Source: Pelagophyceae sp. CCMP2097
Lineage: Eukaryota; Sar; Pelagophyceae
NCBI GenBank assembly: GCA_026770575.1
Contig: MU657310.1
Coordinates: 43,050 to 71,421 of the forward strand
Length of the DNA: 28,372 nt
Direction: 5' to 3'
Part shown: piece by piece, positions 9,297-18,147 of the stretch
Numbering within the stretch: the first letter of the stretch is position 1
How the letters are laid out: the number at the start of each line of letters is the position of its first letter
Notes under the pieces: generated by a model
What the model saw: only the letters and a program-made list of their open reading frames with translations
Databases searched by the model: none
What the model was told of the DNA's origin: nothing
Translations under genes and position numbers: made by a program

Positions 9297-12125
9297 ATGA
9301 AGCACGAGGCCTCTGAGCGGCGCCTCTCGGTGCGGCGGGCGTCGTCGGGCGCGCCGGCCAAGGTCGCGCCGGAGGAGGCGGGCCGGCGGTCGTCGACGCG
9401 CGGGTCGCTGCTCCTCGCCATGTCGAGCCGCGCCATGGTGCACGTTTCGAATCTCATGGGCGACGAGACGCCCGCGGACGAGGCTCACGCGCGGCCAAAG
9501 TTCCACGGGCCCAAGGTCCGCGGATGGTGGCGCGCCATCGACAAGTGGCCCGGCGGTACGAGGTTAAAGGTGGCGGCGAAGCGGGCTTCCGATTCTTCCA
9601 AATTGTCGGCTTTTATGACTGCTGTGACCCTATACGCCCTCTTCTCCACCGACATCAAGCTCGCTTCCACGGACGCGCGCGCCGATGTTGGGTTCACGTA
9701 CGGCGCCATGATCTGCTTCGGCTGCTTCGGCGCCGAGATCTTCATGAGCACGCTGGCGAATGAAGGCTATTTAGGCGGGTTTTACTTTTGGTTCGACTTA
9801 ATTTCGACGGCTTCAGTCGTCGCGGAGATCCCGCAGCTCATCGCGGCGATCCAAAATCTATTCGACGGCCACCACAAGCACAACGGCGCCGACCAGGCCC
9901 ATGCGGCCAAGGCGGGCAAGGCGGGCAAGGTCGGGTCCAGGGCCTCTCGCATCATTAGAATTGTCCGTCTAGTCAGGATGGTCCGAGTCGTCAAGCTTTA
10001 TAGGCTGCACAGCAAGGGCGACGGCGAGGGTCCCGTGGACACGCTGGAGCCGACGCAGGTCGGCCGGAAGCTGACGGAGACGACAACTCGAAGATTGATT
10101 ATTATGATCCTGACGATGATCCTCGTCCTCCCGCAACTCTTGATGTCGACGTACATTGACAATTCTAGAAACTTCGAGTTCCACTTCTTAAAGTCGCAGC
10201 TGCACCAGTACGCGCAGTCGTACAACCGCACGGGGGAAATTGACGAGGCTGCATTCAAAAAGCAAGTCATGTTCTACTCGAGGTACTCTGCCCACAAGCT
10301 CATGTACCTCGAAATCTGCCAGCCGCAGGCCACGGCGTCAAACCCGTTCCCGCAAGAATACGAGCAGTGCAACCAGACTTGGCGTTATGGGCAACTCGGG
10401 GATTGGGTGAAAGAGGCGCGCGGCGGCAGCGGCGAAAAGGTCCACCGGCCCAGGGCTTCTCTGGAGACGCCGGGCGTCGCCGGCGCCGTCGAGCGCGCGG
10501 CCAGCATCGCGAAGAAGCTGCGGTTCCGGGACGAAGAATACTTTATCGCTTCTCAAGTGGGTTGTTATAGGAACGCGCCCGCGGAGGATTACTTCGGCGG
10601 CATCAAAAGGGCGCAGGGCACGGGCGGCGCTTCGTTCGACGAATCTTCGCAGAAGCAGCGGACGTACGACGCGCGCTTCTCGGCGCCGACGTGCATTTCT
10701 TTGGCGATGTTTGACTCGAGGCGGTCGGCGCGTTTAGTGGCAGTCATGTCTATTCTCAAAACGACCATGATCATGCTCATGCTCGTCCTCGGCAGTTTAG
10801 CCTTTGCGCGTGACGCGCAGCTCTTCGTCATCGGGCCCATCGAGCGCATGACGACTTTGGTCAAGCGTTTATCGGAGAATCCTTTGGACCCTGCGAATTT
10901 AGACGCAAACACCTATCTGGGAGAAGACCGAAAAGTCCGAGACCAGGGCTATGAGACGGCGCTGCTGGAGCAGACTCTGGAGAGGATCGGCCAGCTTTTA
11001 CAAGTCGGGTTCGGCGCCGCGGGGGCGGAGATTATCGGCAAGAACATGCACGCCGACTCGGGCAGGGTGAACGCCATGATCCCGGGCAAGAAGATTACGG
11101 CCATTTACGGCTTTTGCGACATTCGCCAATTCACGGACACGACGGAGTGTTTGCAGGAAGAGGTGATGGTCTACGTGAACAAGCTGGGCCATTTGGTGCA
11201 TTCGACGGCGCACTGCTTTTTCGGTATGGCCAACAAAAACGTCGGCGACGCTTTTCTCCTGAGTTGGAAGGTCTGCGACGGTGAGCTGCCCGGATTTTCC
11301 AACTTTGACGACTCGGCTTCGGAGACGCAGAGAAGGGCTGCTAACAGAGCGGTGTCGTGTGTGGCCACGCACGACGGCAAGCAGCGCTTAAAGACGACGC
11401 TATCGCCTTCCCAAATGGCCAACGCGGCCATCACAGGGTTCATCAAGACGCAGATCGATCTGGAGAATGAGAATCTAGATGGTTGTTTGTCTTGTTACGC
11501 CACGTACGACGCCGTGATCAAACGTTTTGGACCTGGTTTCTCCATCCAAATGGGCTTCGGCATGCACGTCGGTTGGGCCATTGAAGGTGCGATTGGGTCC
11601 GATTTGAAGATCGACGCGACTTATCTGTCGCCGCACGTGGAAATGTCGGACCGTTTGGAAGCGTCTTCGAAAATCTTTTTGGCGAAGTTAAATATCTCTC
11701 ACTGGTTGCACCGCCTCGCGGACCCGTACCTGGCGCAGCTGACGCGGCCGATTGCTTGCGTTCGAGCGGAGGGGGTGTCGGCGCCGTTCACGGTGTATAC
11801 TTTTGACGTCACGCACCACGAGAAGACTTTCGCCCAGCGCTTCTGCGCGCCGACGGACCAGCGCACTTTGCCGCCCGTCGACTTTACGGCAAAGGACTTT
11901 CGAGACGCCCAACGAGGGCTGCACCACTCCTTTCGGGCGACTTGGGCTTTGGCGTTCGACGCTTTTCTCAAGGGCGATTGGCCCGCCGCCAAACGCGGTT
12001 TAGCCGACACTTTACATTTAAAGGCCGGCGACGGGCCGGCTCTATACACTTTGGGCGTGATGCGGCTGTACCTGGACGTGTGCCCGCCGGATTGGGACGG
12101 AAGCCACTTTTTAGAAAGCTTTTAA
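9297..12125 (+). CDS. Voltage-sensor domain fused to an ectodomain and a class III adenylyl/guanylyl cyclase
   Basis: An intronless 942-aa protein from the first ATG (9297). Four N-terminal membrane helices form a voltage sensor: S1 about 103-123, S2 about 131-155 with Glu147, S3 about 162-186 with Asp167, and S4 with basic residues every third position (Arg218, 221, 224, 227, 230, Lys233, Arg236). A fifth helix (267-288) leads to about 190 residues with Cys and N-glycosylation sites (NRT, NQT), then a sixth helix (about 482-505) and a HAMP-like PIERM segment. The cyclase follows: metal Asp608 (FCDIRQF) and Asp651 (NVGDAF). Lys647 and Asp773 sit at the base-selecting positions and favour ATP. 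Arg786 is kept, but the usual Asn four residues before it is Glu782. The C-terminus resembles the TPR-like end of protist cyclases. No pore filter is present. Expected role: cAMP synthesis at a membrane, tuned by voltage and perhaps an external ligand. Paramecium cyclases with channel-like domains are the known parallel. Confidence 0.92.
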   Translation: MKHEASERRLSVRRASSGAPAKVAPEEAGRRSSTRGSLLLAMSSRAMVHVSNLMGDETPADEAHARPKFHGPKVRGWWRAIDKWPGGTRLKVAAKRASDSSKLSAFMTAVTLYALFSTDIKLASTDARADVGFTYGAMICFGCFGAEIFMSTLANEGYLGGFYFWFDLISTASVVAEIPQLIAAIQNLFDGHHKHNGADQAHAAKAGKAGKVGSRASRIIRIVRLVRMVRVVKLYRLHSKGDGEGPVDTLEPTQVGRKLTETTTRRLIIMILTMILVLPQLLMSTYIDNSRNFEFHFLKSQLHQYAQSYNRTGEIDEAAFKKQVMFYSRYSAHKLMYLEICQPQATASNPFPQEYEQCNQTWRYGQLGDWVKEARGGSGEKVHRPRASLETPGVAGAVERAASIAKKLRFRDEEYFIASQVGCYRNAPAEDYFGGIKRAQGTGGASFDESSQKQRTYDARFSAPTCISLAMFDSRRSARLVAVMSILKTTMIMLMLVLGSLAFARDAQLFVIGPIERMTTLVKRLSENPLDPANLDANTYLGEDRKVRDQGYETALLEQTLERIGQLLQVGFGAAGAEIIGKNMHADSGRVNAMIPGKKITAIYGFCDIRQFTDTTECLQEEVMVYVNKLGHLVHSTAHCFFGMANKNVGDAFLLSWKVCDGELPGFSNFDDSASETQRRAANRAVSCVATHDGKQRLKTTLSPSQMANAAITGFIKTQIDLENENLDGCLSCYATYDAVIKRFGPGFSIQMGFGMHVGWAIEGAIGSDLKIDATYLSPHVEMSDRLEASSKIFLAKLNISHWLHRLADPYLAQLTRPIACVRAEGVSAPFTVYTFDVTHHEKTFAQRFCAPTDQRTLPPVDFTAKDFRDAQRGLHHSFRATWALAFDAFLKGDWPAAKRGLADTLHLKAGDGPALYTLGVMRLYLDVCPPDWDGSHFLESF

Positions 12126-12697
12126 AATAACGCGCGCGCCGCCAACGCGCTCGCTGTGCGCTCCACGCGCACACCATCTGTCGCTGTGCACTCGGTGCAC
12201 AACCTGGACAGAGGTACTCTTCGGGCCCTGTGGCCCGACACCTCCTGCGGACTGTGGACAGCCCTTAATATAGGAATTCCTACCCCTTACTACTAATAGA
12301 CTTAATATACTCCTCGACACCTCGAGACGCTCGATCATTGTGGCCTCTGGTCTCGACTTGGTCTCGAGTTTGGGGGGGCTTGTCTGACCGCGGGTCCCTC
12401 ACCGGACCACAGAGAAACGCCGCTTAGTAGCCACCCTCGGCGTTCCGGGGCCTTGGCGTCCGTGCGGACGTTGCGGGCATACCTCGACTTGGTCTCGGGT
12501 TGGTCTCGAGTTTGGGGCTTGTCCGCGCGCAGGTCCCCAACCGGACCACAGAGAAACGCCGCTTAGTCACCACCCTCGGCGTCCCGGGGCCTGGAGCGGC
12601 GCGGCCTCGACCCCGGCGGGCCCGGCGGCGCGTCACTCGGCCTTTTCGTCATTCGGCCGGCAAATCTCGGCCACCCCACCGCTCGGCCGGCTGGTCA
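12126..12697. other. Convergent intergenic region with direct repeats
   Basis: About 570 bp between two convergent genes. It holds TCGCTGTGC motifs around 12150-12200, a perfect 12-bp palindrome TAGGAATTCCTA at 12271-12282, and a roughly 100-bp direct repeat (12351-12452, 12482-12591). No coding frame is supported. Confidence 0.6.
12351..12591. repeat. Two direct copies of a ~100-bp repeat
   Basis: Copy 1 spans 12351-12452 and copy 2 12482-12591. Both open with CTCGACTTGGTCTCG and share CCGGACCACAGAGAAACGCC GCTTAGT followed by CACCCTCGGCGT. Copy 2 has an extra internal GGTTGGTCTCGAG step. The 30-bp spacer is GC-rich. No ORF runs through both. Confidence 0.75.
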
Positions 12698-15646
12698 CTA
12701 GACCGCCTCGAGCTGCCACTTGGCCACCAAGTCCTTGACGAGGACGACGCCCTTGAAGTTCTTGGGCAGCGTGGCGAGCTTGAGGCGGTCCTGTTTCGAA
12801 GCGGATGATAACGTCTCTGTAAAGAAAAGACGCCTCTCGTGTCGTCAAACGCATGCCCGCTCACCGGCTTGGAGCCCTTTGAGACGGCCTTGGAGGCCTT
12901 TGCGATGAAATTGGCCTCGATGGCCGAGGCCGCGGCCTCTGCGGCGGGCGTCTTTAACTCGATCGTGACGCAACACGTGTCCTACGAGGCGTGAGGGTTT
13001 GAGTCGTAAGAATCACAGCGACGTTTCGCCCCTCTCCGGCGCAGCCTCGGCGCCTCGACGCGACGCATGCGGCGACACGCATCCTCGCACCTCGTGCTCC
13101 GAGTCGAGTCGGGCGCCGACGACGGCGACTTCAAAGTCCTCGTCGCTCAATGCGTACTCCTCTGTCACAAACTTGGCCAATTCTGAATTAATCTGCTCGT
13201 ACGCGTAGTTTGCGCCGCCGCGGATCAACATCGCAGAGTCGCGCGAGAGCCAGAAGAGGTCCGTGCCGCCGTCGGTTTTGTTCACGAGGAAATAACCGAC
13301 GTCGCCGAGATTGGTGTACCTGCGTCACTGTGTCGCGCAAAACGCCCACGAGAGCACCCCACGACGGCCACGAGGAGAGCCCCCCTGCGATGGTTTCGAC
13401 TCCAGCGGTCCGGGTGTTCCTTGTCTTGCGCGGTTGTGTGCCACCCGGTCTCGACGTCCAACGCCTTGGCCGTCGCGGCGTCGTCGGCCACGTAACCGGT
13501 CATCAGATTCGCCCCGCGCGTGACGACCTGGCCCGGCTCGCCTTCGGCGCATGGGACGAGGTAGAGCGGCGATGCTCTGTCGACGCTCTTGACGACAGAC
13601 ACCTCCGTGTGGCCTTTGTGTTCGCGTCCAATGTAGTACCCGCAAGCCGGCGCCCCGCCATAAGCGTGCGCCCATCCGGCCTCAAACGCCTACGCGCCGG
13701 GTTTCGGGCCGTTGTGCGATGGCGCGGAACGGACCTCGAGGCGCGCCTGCGCGGGGATGGAGAGGAGGGTGCCGCAAACTTGCAAGCACGTCTCAGTCGA
13801 ACCGAACCGCACCACGGGCAGCGCCCCGGCGTACTGCCGCAGCCGGGCCACCTACGACTCGCCTCACACGCGTGCCGGCGCTCGCTCAAGAGTGGGTCGA
13901 CTCTTCCCGCCGCGGCCCGGACGCTGCATGGGCACGGTAGTGGGCCCAACCGGCGCCGACCCGAGGAGGAGCGCGACGTTGCCGCGCTCAACTGCGCGCT
14001 TGAAGACGTCGACGGGCACTGGCAGCGTTTCGGTGCGGCCGAGGTGTTCGAGGAAATCGACGTGACGTGAAACGAGCCTAAAAGTCAGACCGTCGACGGC
14101 CGCTCTCCACGTGCGACGGCCACAAGGAGGTGGTCGTCGATCTCTCTGGACTCCCCTGCCCTTGATGCTAAAACTCCGGGGATGACCGTCACAACTGCGT
14201 CGCCGTGACTGCGCCGCGTTTGCCGACGGTTCGCCGACGGTTTGCCGACCATCACCGACGCGGCCTTCCGCGCGGGCAGACGACGCGCCGCGTCGATGCC
14301 GTCGACGCGCCCTGGAAGTCTTTGTGACGAGGCAGCCGATCCCCGGGGATCCGTTTCATGGATACGTTTGGCACCCCCGGAATCCCCTGGATGTGTGGCA
14401 AAGCGCACCATTTCTTCAACGCGCGCTTCGATCTTCGAGATGCCGTCGACGGCCAGGTCGGACCACTTCAGCCCGGCCTAAAAACGACCTCGTCGTTCAG
14501 AGGCGTCGGCCGATTCGGCCCGTCTGTCTATCATAGGACCGTGGCGCGCGCGGACGCACGGCTGCTGCCGCGACGACTGTCCAGTAGGCGGTGGTGTATC
14601 GCTGGAGTAAACGTAGTTTGGCCCCAGGCCGCCGGAGGCACCAGTCGGAAATGGCAGTCGTATTCGTGTGGTGGAACGGGTTCGTCACCTACGACACCGA
14701 TGGCAAGGCACAAAACGCAGAAGAGGCGCACCACGCAGTCGAGTTCGCCGGTGACGTCGAGGAACTGCTCAAACGTAGAGGCGTTGCACTTATAACTGCC
14801 GTAAGACAGCCGCACGCCCTTTGGGTTGCCAGTCGTCCTACGGAGCGCGTCAAGAAGACCCTTTTCCACGGGCGCGAAAGGGCGCACCCCGACGTAAAGA
14901 TGATGATGCGTGTGTCCTCGGCCCGCGTACTGGCGCAGACGAGGCCCGGCGGCAGTCTTTCGTAATGGTCGCGCAAAGACGCGGCGGCGTCGAGGACGAC
15001 TGCGCCGCAGTGCGGCACAGTGTCGGTTACCTAAAGGTGTCCGTCTGTCCGACTGCAAAAGTGCTCAAACCCCTCCGCCTCCTCCGCACCGCCGAGTCGA
15101 CGCCTTGGTCGATGAGGACGAGTTTGGACGATGTGATTCTGACTTTGAAGAGGGCCCTTTCCAAAGTGTCGCTCTGCCAGTTTACTGTGACCGGTACACT
15201 CCCATTCAATGCTGCCGCGTGGCGAAAAACGAGGTCCTCCAAGCGGTTGTCCGTAAAGTAGTGCACGCAGCAGTCGCCAGCGCAGACGCCGTGCAGCCGC
15301 AGGATCTACGAGGCGGACGTTACAAGGACCGTTAAGCGCTATAAAGACACACACACACACAAGCGCGCCGATGCCGGAAAACGGCCACGCGCCCAGCGGC
15401 GGGACCGGCGCGCGGACGCACCGAGGCGGCCTTGAGCGATAGGTCGAAGAACTCGAGGCGCGTCAGCGAAGTCGAGACGAGGTGCTTGTCTGGGCCTGTT
15501 TTGGGGGGTGGAGGCGCAAAAGTACGGACAAACGCTCACCGATGGCCAAGTACTCGACAAAGTCGTCTGCCGCGCCGGCGCCGGCAAAGGGGACGAGGTA
15601 GTCTGCGACGGGGCAGTCGACTGGAATGAGCTCGAGCTCCTTGACC
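12698..15646 (-). CDS. AMP-dependent (acyl-CoA) synthetase, at least 14 exons
   Basis: Exons: 15540-15646 (5' limit open), 15422-15495, 15090-15305, 14888-15030, 14732-14837, 14560-14688, 14409-14477, 14118-14167, 13936-14077, 13735-13851, 13445-13689, 13091-13319, 12865-12981, 12698-12790. Introns of 40-125 bp (one 241) keep phase throughout. The spliced protein shows IIIFTSGTTGNPKGVRLSY (ATP/AMP P-loop, rebuilt across 14838-14887), NPFHHTNTTAISDW, GSAPVGPTTV, VVRFGSTETCLQVCGT (adenine motif), NLGDVGYF (ribose-binding Asp), SRDSAMLIRGGANYAYEQIN (hinge region) and LPKNFKGVVLVKDL near the end. The enzyme should activate a carboxylic acid, probably a fatty acid, as acyl-AMP and then acyl-CoA; chain length cannot be told. 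No signal or membrane segment is seen. The coding frame stays open upstream of 15646 to about 15.85 kb but has no in-frame ATG, so a further 5' exon is needed. The 14168-14408 and 13320-13444 introns are the least certain. Confidence 0.85.
15347..15360. repeat. (AC)7 microsatellite in a synthetase intron
   Basis: Seven AC units inside the intron 15306-15421 of the acyl-CoA synthetase gene. Confidence 0.8.
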
Positions 15647-15867
15647 CTATAGGAATTACTAGAGCAACACTCGTTCGAAATCCCGTCCAAGTCGGGATGC
15701 GAGGAAACGTCGGCTCCGAAGCGGCGGTGCGGGGAGCGACACTGCGCACGCGCGTCGAGACGAGGCCCGCCATGGCTGCTCCTCGGACGTCCACGGGACC
15801 CGAAGTTCCGTCCCGGAATCGACGGTGTTTTCTTTCGGCGATGGTGCGAACCCGGTCCAGATTACCC

Positions 15868-15980
15868 CCCTTGTTCTTGGGCCTTATTCTTGGGCCTTAT
15901 TCTTGGGCTGTCTTCTGTGCAGTCTTCGGGGCAGTCTTCGGGGCCATCTTCAGACCCGTCTTCGGGCCCGTCTCGGAACA
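15868..15980. repeat. Short tandem repeats downstream of BBS5
   Basis: CTTGGGCCTTATT-like units occur three times, then GCAGTCTTCGGGG-like units several times. They lie between the synthetase 5' end and the BBS5 stop at 16001, about where the BBS5 3' untranslated region should be. Their reading on the minus strand (EDGPEDCPED type) is compositional only. Confidence 0.65.
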
Positions 15981-16000
15981 AAACGTCGTTTAATGAGCGT

Positions 16001-17653
16001 TTAAAAGGGAATTTCCCACAACGATTTCGTCGACACCCCCGCCGGCATGCTCTCCACGGCCAACCCAATATGGTCGTCGTACACCGCGCCGCGGTCTTCG
16101 CGCTTGCCGGGCTCGGCGAGGTACGCGGCGACGGCCGCGTCGTGAGTCGAACCTGGAGAACGGGCGGGGTTTCCACACCATGCGCATGAAGGGCGGTCAA
16201 GGAAGAGGGCCTTTCCACGCCATGCGGAAACACGCACTGCCGCCGTGCATGCCGTCGTCGACGACGTCGACGTCGTCCTCGATGTGCTTTTGCAAGACAT
16301 TTTCCAAATCCTCGGGTTTCTCTTCCCGCGTAAACGAGACGCCAAAGACGGGATTGACCGCATAGACAGCATGCAGCGCCGAAATCTCCTGCAGCGTCGA
16401 AGCCAGCTTCTCCGCCGGGTCGATTCGAAAGCCCAGAATGTACCCTCCGGACGCCGTCGACGTTTCCACGACCAGCGCGGGTCCGAACTTGGAAGACCGC
16501 ACTCGAACGTCTTGCATCTGCATGTACGGGATGCTCACGTTGAAGTTTTGGGCCAGGTTGGCGTGCCAGACGACTCGGACGTTGGTGATGAAGAACGTTC
16601 CCAAATTGCCTTGGTCACTGGAAAGGTTCCAAACGCCCTTGAGTTGACTATAAATCGTCTCCTCCGGCAGTAGGACCAGCGTGCCTACATGCGAAGCTTT
16701 GAACGCGTCTCTTTGAACCCGAAAGAAGGCCTTCGCACCGTCTCGGACGATGGAGCCGCGGAGCTTCAAGTCTCGGTAGAGCTTGGTCGTCTCGTAAGCC
16801 CGTAAAACCTACCAACGTCTCGCACCAACGCTTCCCCGCGGCCTTTGCGCACCGCCTGGACGGTGGTGAAGAGGCGCGGGGAGTCGAGGACGAGCGAGGT
16901 GAAGATGAATTCAAATCGACTGGAGGTAAATTTCGTCATGATGTAAAGCGCCTGCGTCGCGCCGCGCCTGCAAGGCGAAGGTCGCGCCGACGGGCGAGGG
17001 GCTCCAGCGGTTTCGGGTCTCGGGTCTCGGGTCTCGGGTCTCGGAGGGTAGAAGGTCTCGGCGGGTCTCGGAGCGTCTCAGAGGGTGGCGCCCCCCGCCA
17101 ACTTACAGCTTGGACTTTGCCTTTCGGATATTGATGGAGACGACGGTGTTGAAGCCAATGGAGAGGTTCCTAGGTGTAGCCTCGGCGAAACGGCCAACGA
17201 AACCAAAGGGTTGCGAAGACGCACGTCCGCGAGCTCTTGTGCGAGATCCACAAGATGCGCAGGTTCGTCACCACCTAATCACGAAGCTCCTACGCACTCC
17301 GCTCCCCGCAAACCCGCCCTTTCAACGACGCACGAGCGAGCCGCGTTCGCCGTTGTTTCCTTTAGTGTCCTACGGCGAACATACGAGGCTGCTTTTACCG
17401 AGCGTCGGTTTACCTCCACCGAGTTGATCTCGTCGATGACCGACTCGCCCTTGCGGTTCGCCAGGTGCCTGCGGTGGCGTGACGGGGGGTGGTTGGGTTG
17501 TAACGTACGCTGTGGGAGTGTCGAAGCGTATCTCTCGGTCTTGCCAGACCGCCGTATCACTGCCCCTACGTTTCAACGGTCCACGGCCACCGGAAGAGGC
17601 GGGACGCACTTGACGGTGGACTTCTTGTCCGTCTTCTTCCCGCCCGCCAGCAT
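16001..17653 (-). CDS. BBS5: BBSome subunit BBS5
   Basis: Nine exons: 17610-17653, 17509-17565, 17414-17468, 17334-17369, 17225-17274, 17107-17169, 16853-16967, 16238-16808, 16001-16152; 380 aa (animal BBS5 about 340). All eight introns keep phase; donors include GTAAGT, GTGCGT (four times) and GTACGT. Family hallmarks appear in order: WQDREIRFD near the N-terminus, [10 protein letters not shown] then VVTNLRILW (residue 65 on), ALYIMTK and [43 protein letters not shown] (from about 198), [40 protein letters not shown], and a C-terminal [13 protein letters not shown]...IGLAVES...LWEIPF block. The two PH-like (DM16) halves bind phosphoinositides; BBS5 is part of the BBSome coat that moves membrane proteins through cilia. 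The N-terminus is about 15 residues longer and Lys-rich; the frame stays open upstream, so a further 5' exon is possible. Residues after LKLRG are also longer than usual. Confidence 0.93.
17012..17047. repeat. 7-bp tandem repeat (GGGTCTC) in a BBS5 intron
   Basis: About five units of TCGGGTC/GGGTCTC in a row within intron 16968-17106, with looser copies just after it. Confidence 0.75.
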
Positions 17654-17978
17654 GACGAAAGACCCAGGTGCGCCGTTGGCCGCCGACGCTTTGGGACGAT
17701 CGCTGAACAAGATCGATCGAGCCTGAGGGTCTCTGCGTGCGCGCGGCGCCGGCGGCGTTGGCGCGGGCTATCTCGGCGCCGCGCTCCACCAGTGTACCTC
17801 CGCACTCGCCTCGTTGGCACTGGGACGGACAAGGAGCTGCTTTTCGCTCGGCGTGCTCACTCGGCGTGCTCGCGCGCCGCTCGGCGGCGTCGGCTCCGTC
17901 GCCATCGCCGGCACGTCGACGACGACTCGATCGCGTCGACGCCTCGATCGCGTCGACGGCTCTTCGAGCGTTGTCGCG

Positions 17979-18134
17979 ATGCGTCGATTGCGCAACCTCG
18001 GCTACCGCGTGGCAGGCCTCCGCCGCGCCCTCGAAATCGAGGACGTAATCCTCGTCTTCACAATCATCCTCGGCTCGCTCCTCATCATCGCGGCCTTTGT
18101 CCTCCACACGCACAAGAGGATCCTGTGGCTGTGA
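17979..18134 (+). CDS. Small protein with a C-terminal membrane anchor (probably the last exon of a larger gene)
   Basis: An ATG at 17979 opens a 51-aa frame: a basic amphipathic start (MRRLRNLGYRVAGLRRALE), then one strong hydrophobic span of about 21 residues (VILVFTIILGSLLIIAAFVL) and a short basic tail (HTHKRILWL). Codons are almost all C- or G-ending on this strand, while the antisense reads as a weak acidic chain; this supports the plus strand. The shape fits a tail-anchored protein. The frame is open upstream to about 17.7 kb without a recognisable domain, so earlier exons are likely but were not found. Its stop lies 13 bp from the stop of the convergent SH3-like gene. Function unknown. 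Confidence 0.4.
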   Translation: MRRLRNLGYRVAGLRRALEIEDVILVFTIILGSLLIIAAFVLHTHKRILWL

Positions 18135-18147
18135 TGTAATGTAGTAA

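Noticed and set aside
8723..9457. 244-aa minus-strand ORF upstream of and overlapping the cyclase start
   Set aside because: Arg/Pro/Ala-rich without a domain, overlaps the cyclase N-terminal coding region; typical of GC-rich antisense frames.
12698..15646. Reading the synthetase region as a frameshifted pseudogene
   Set aside because: Every apparent frame change is explained by an intron with GT-AG ends that restores phase and family motifs.
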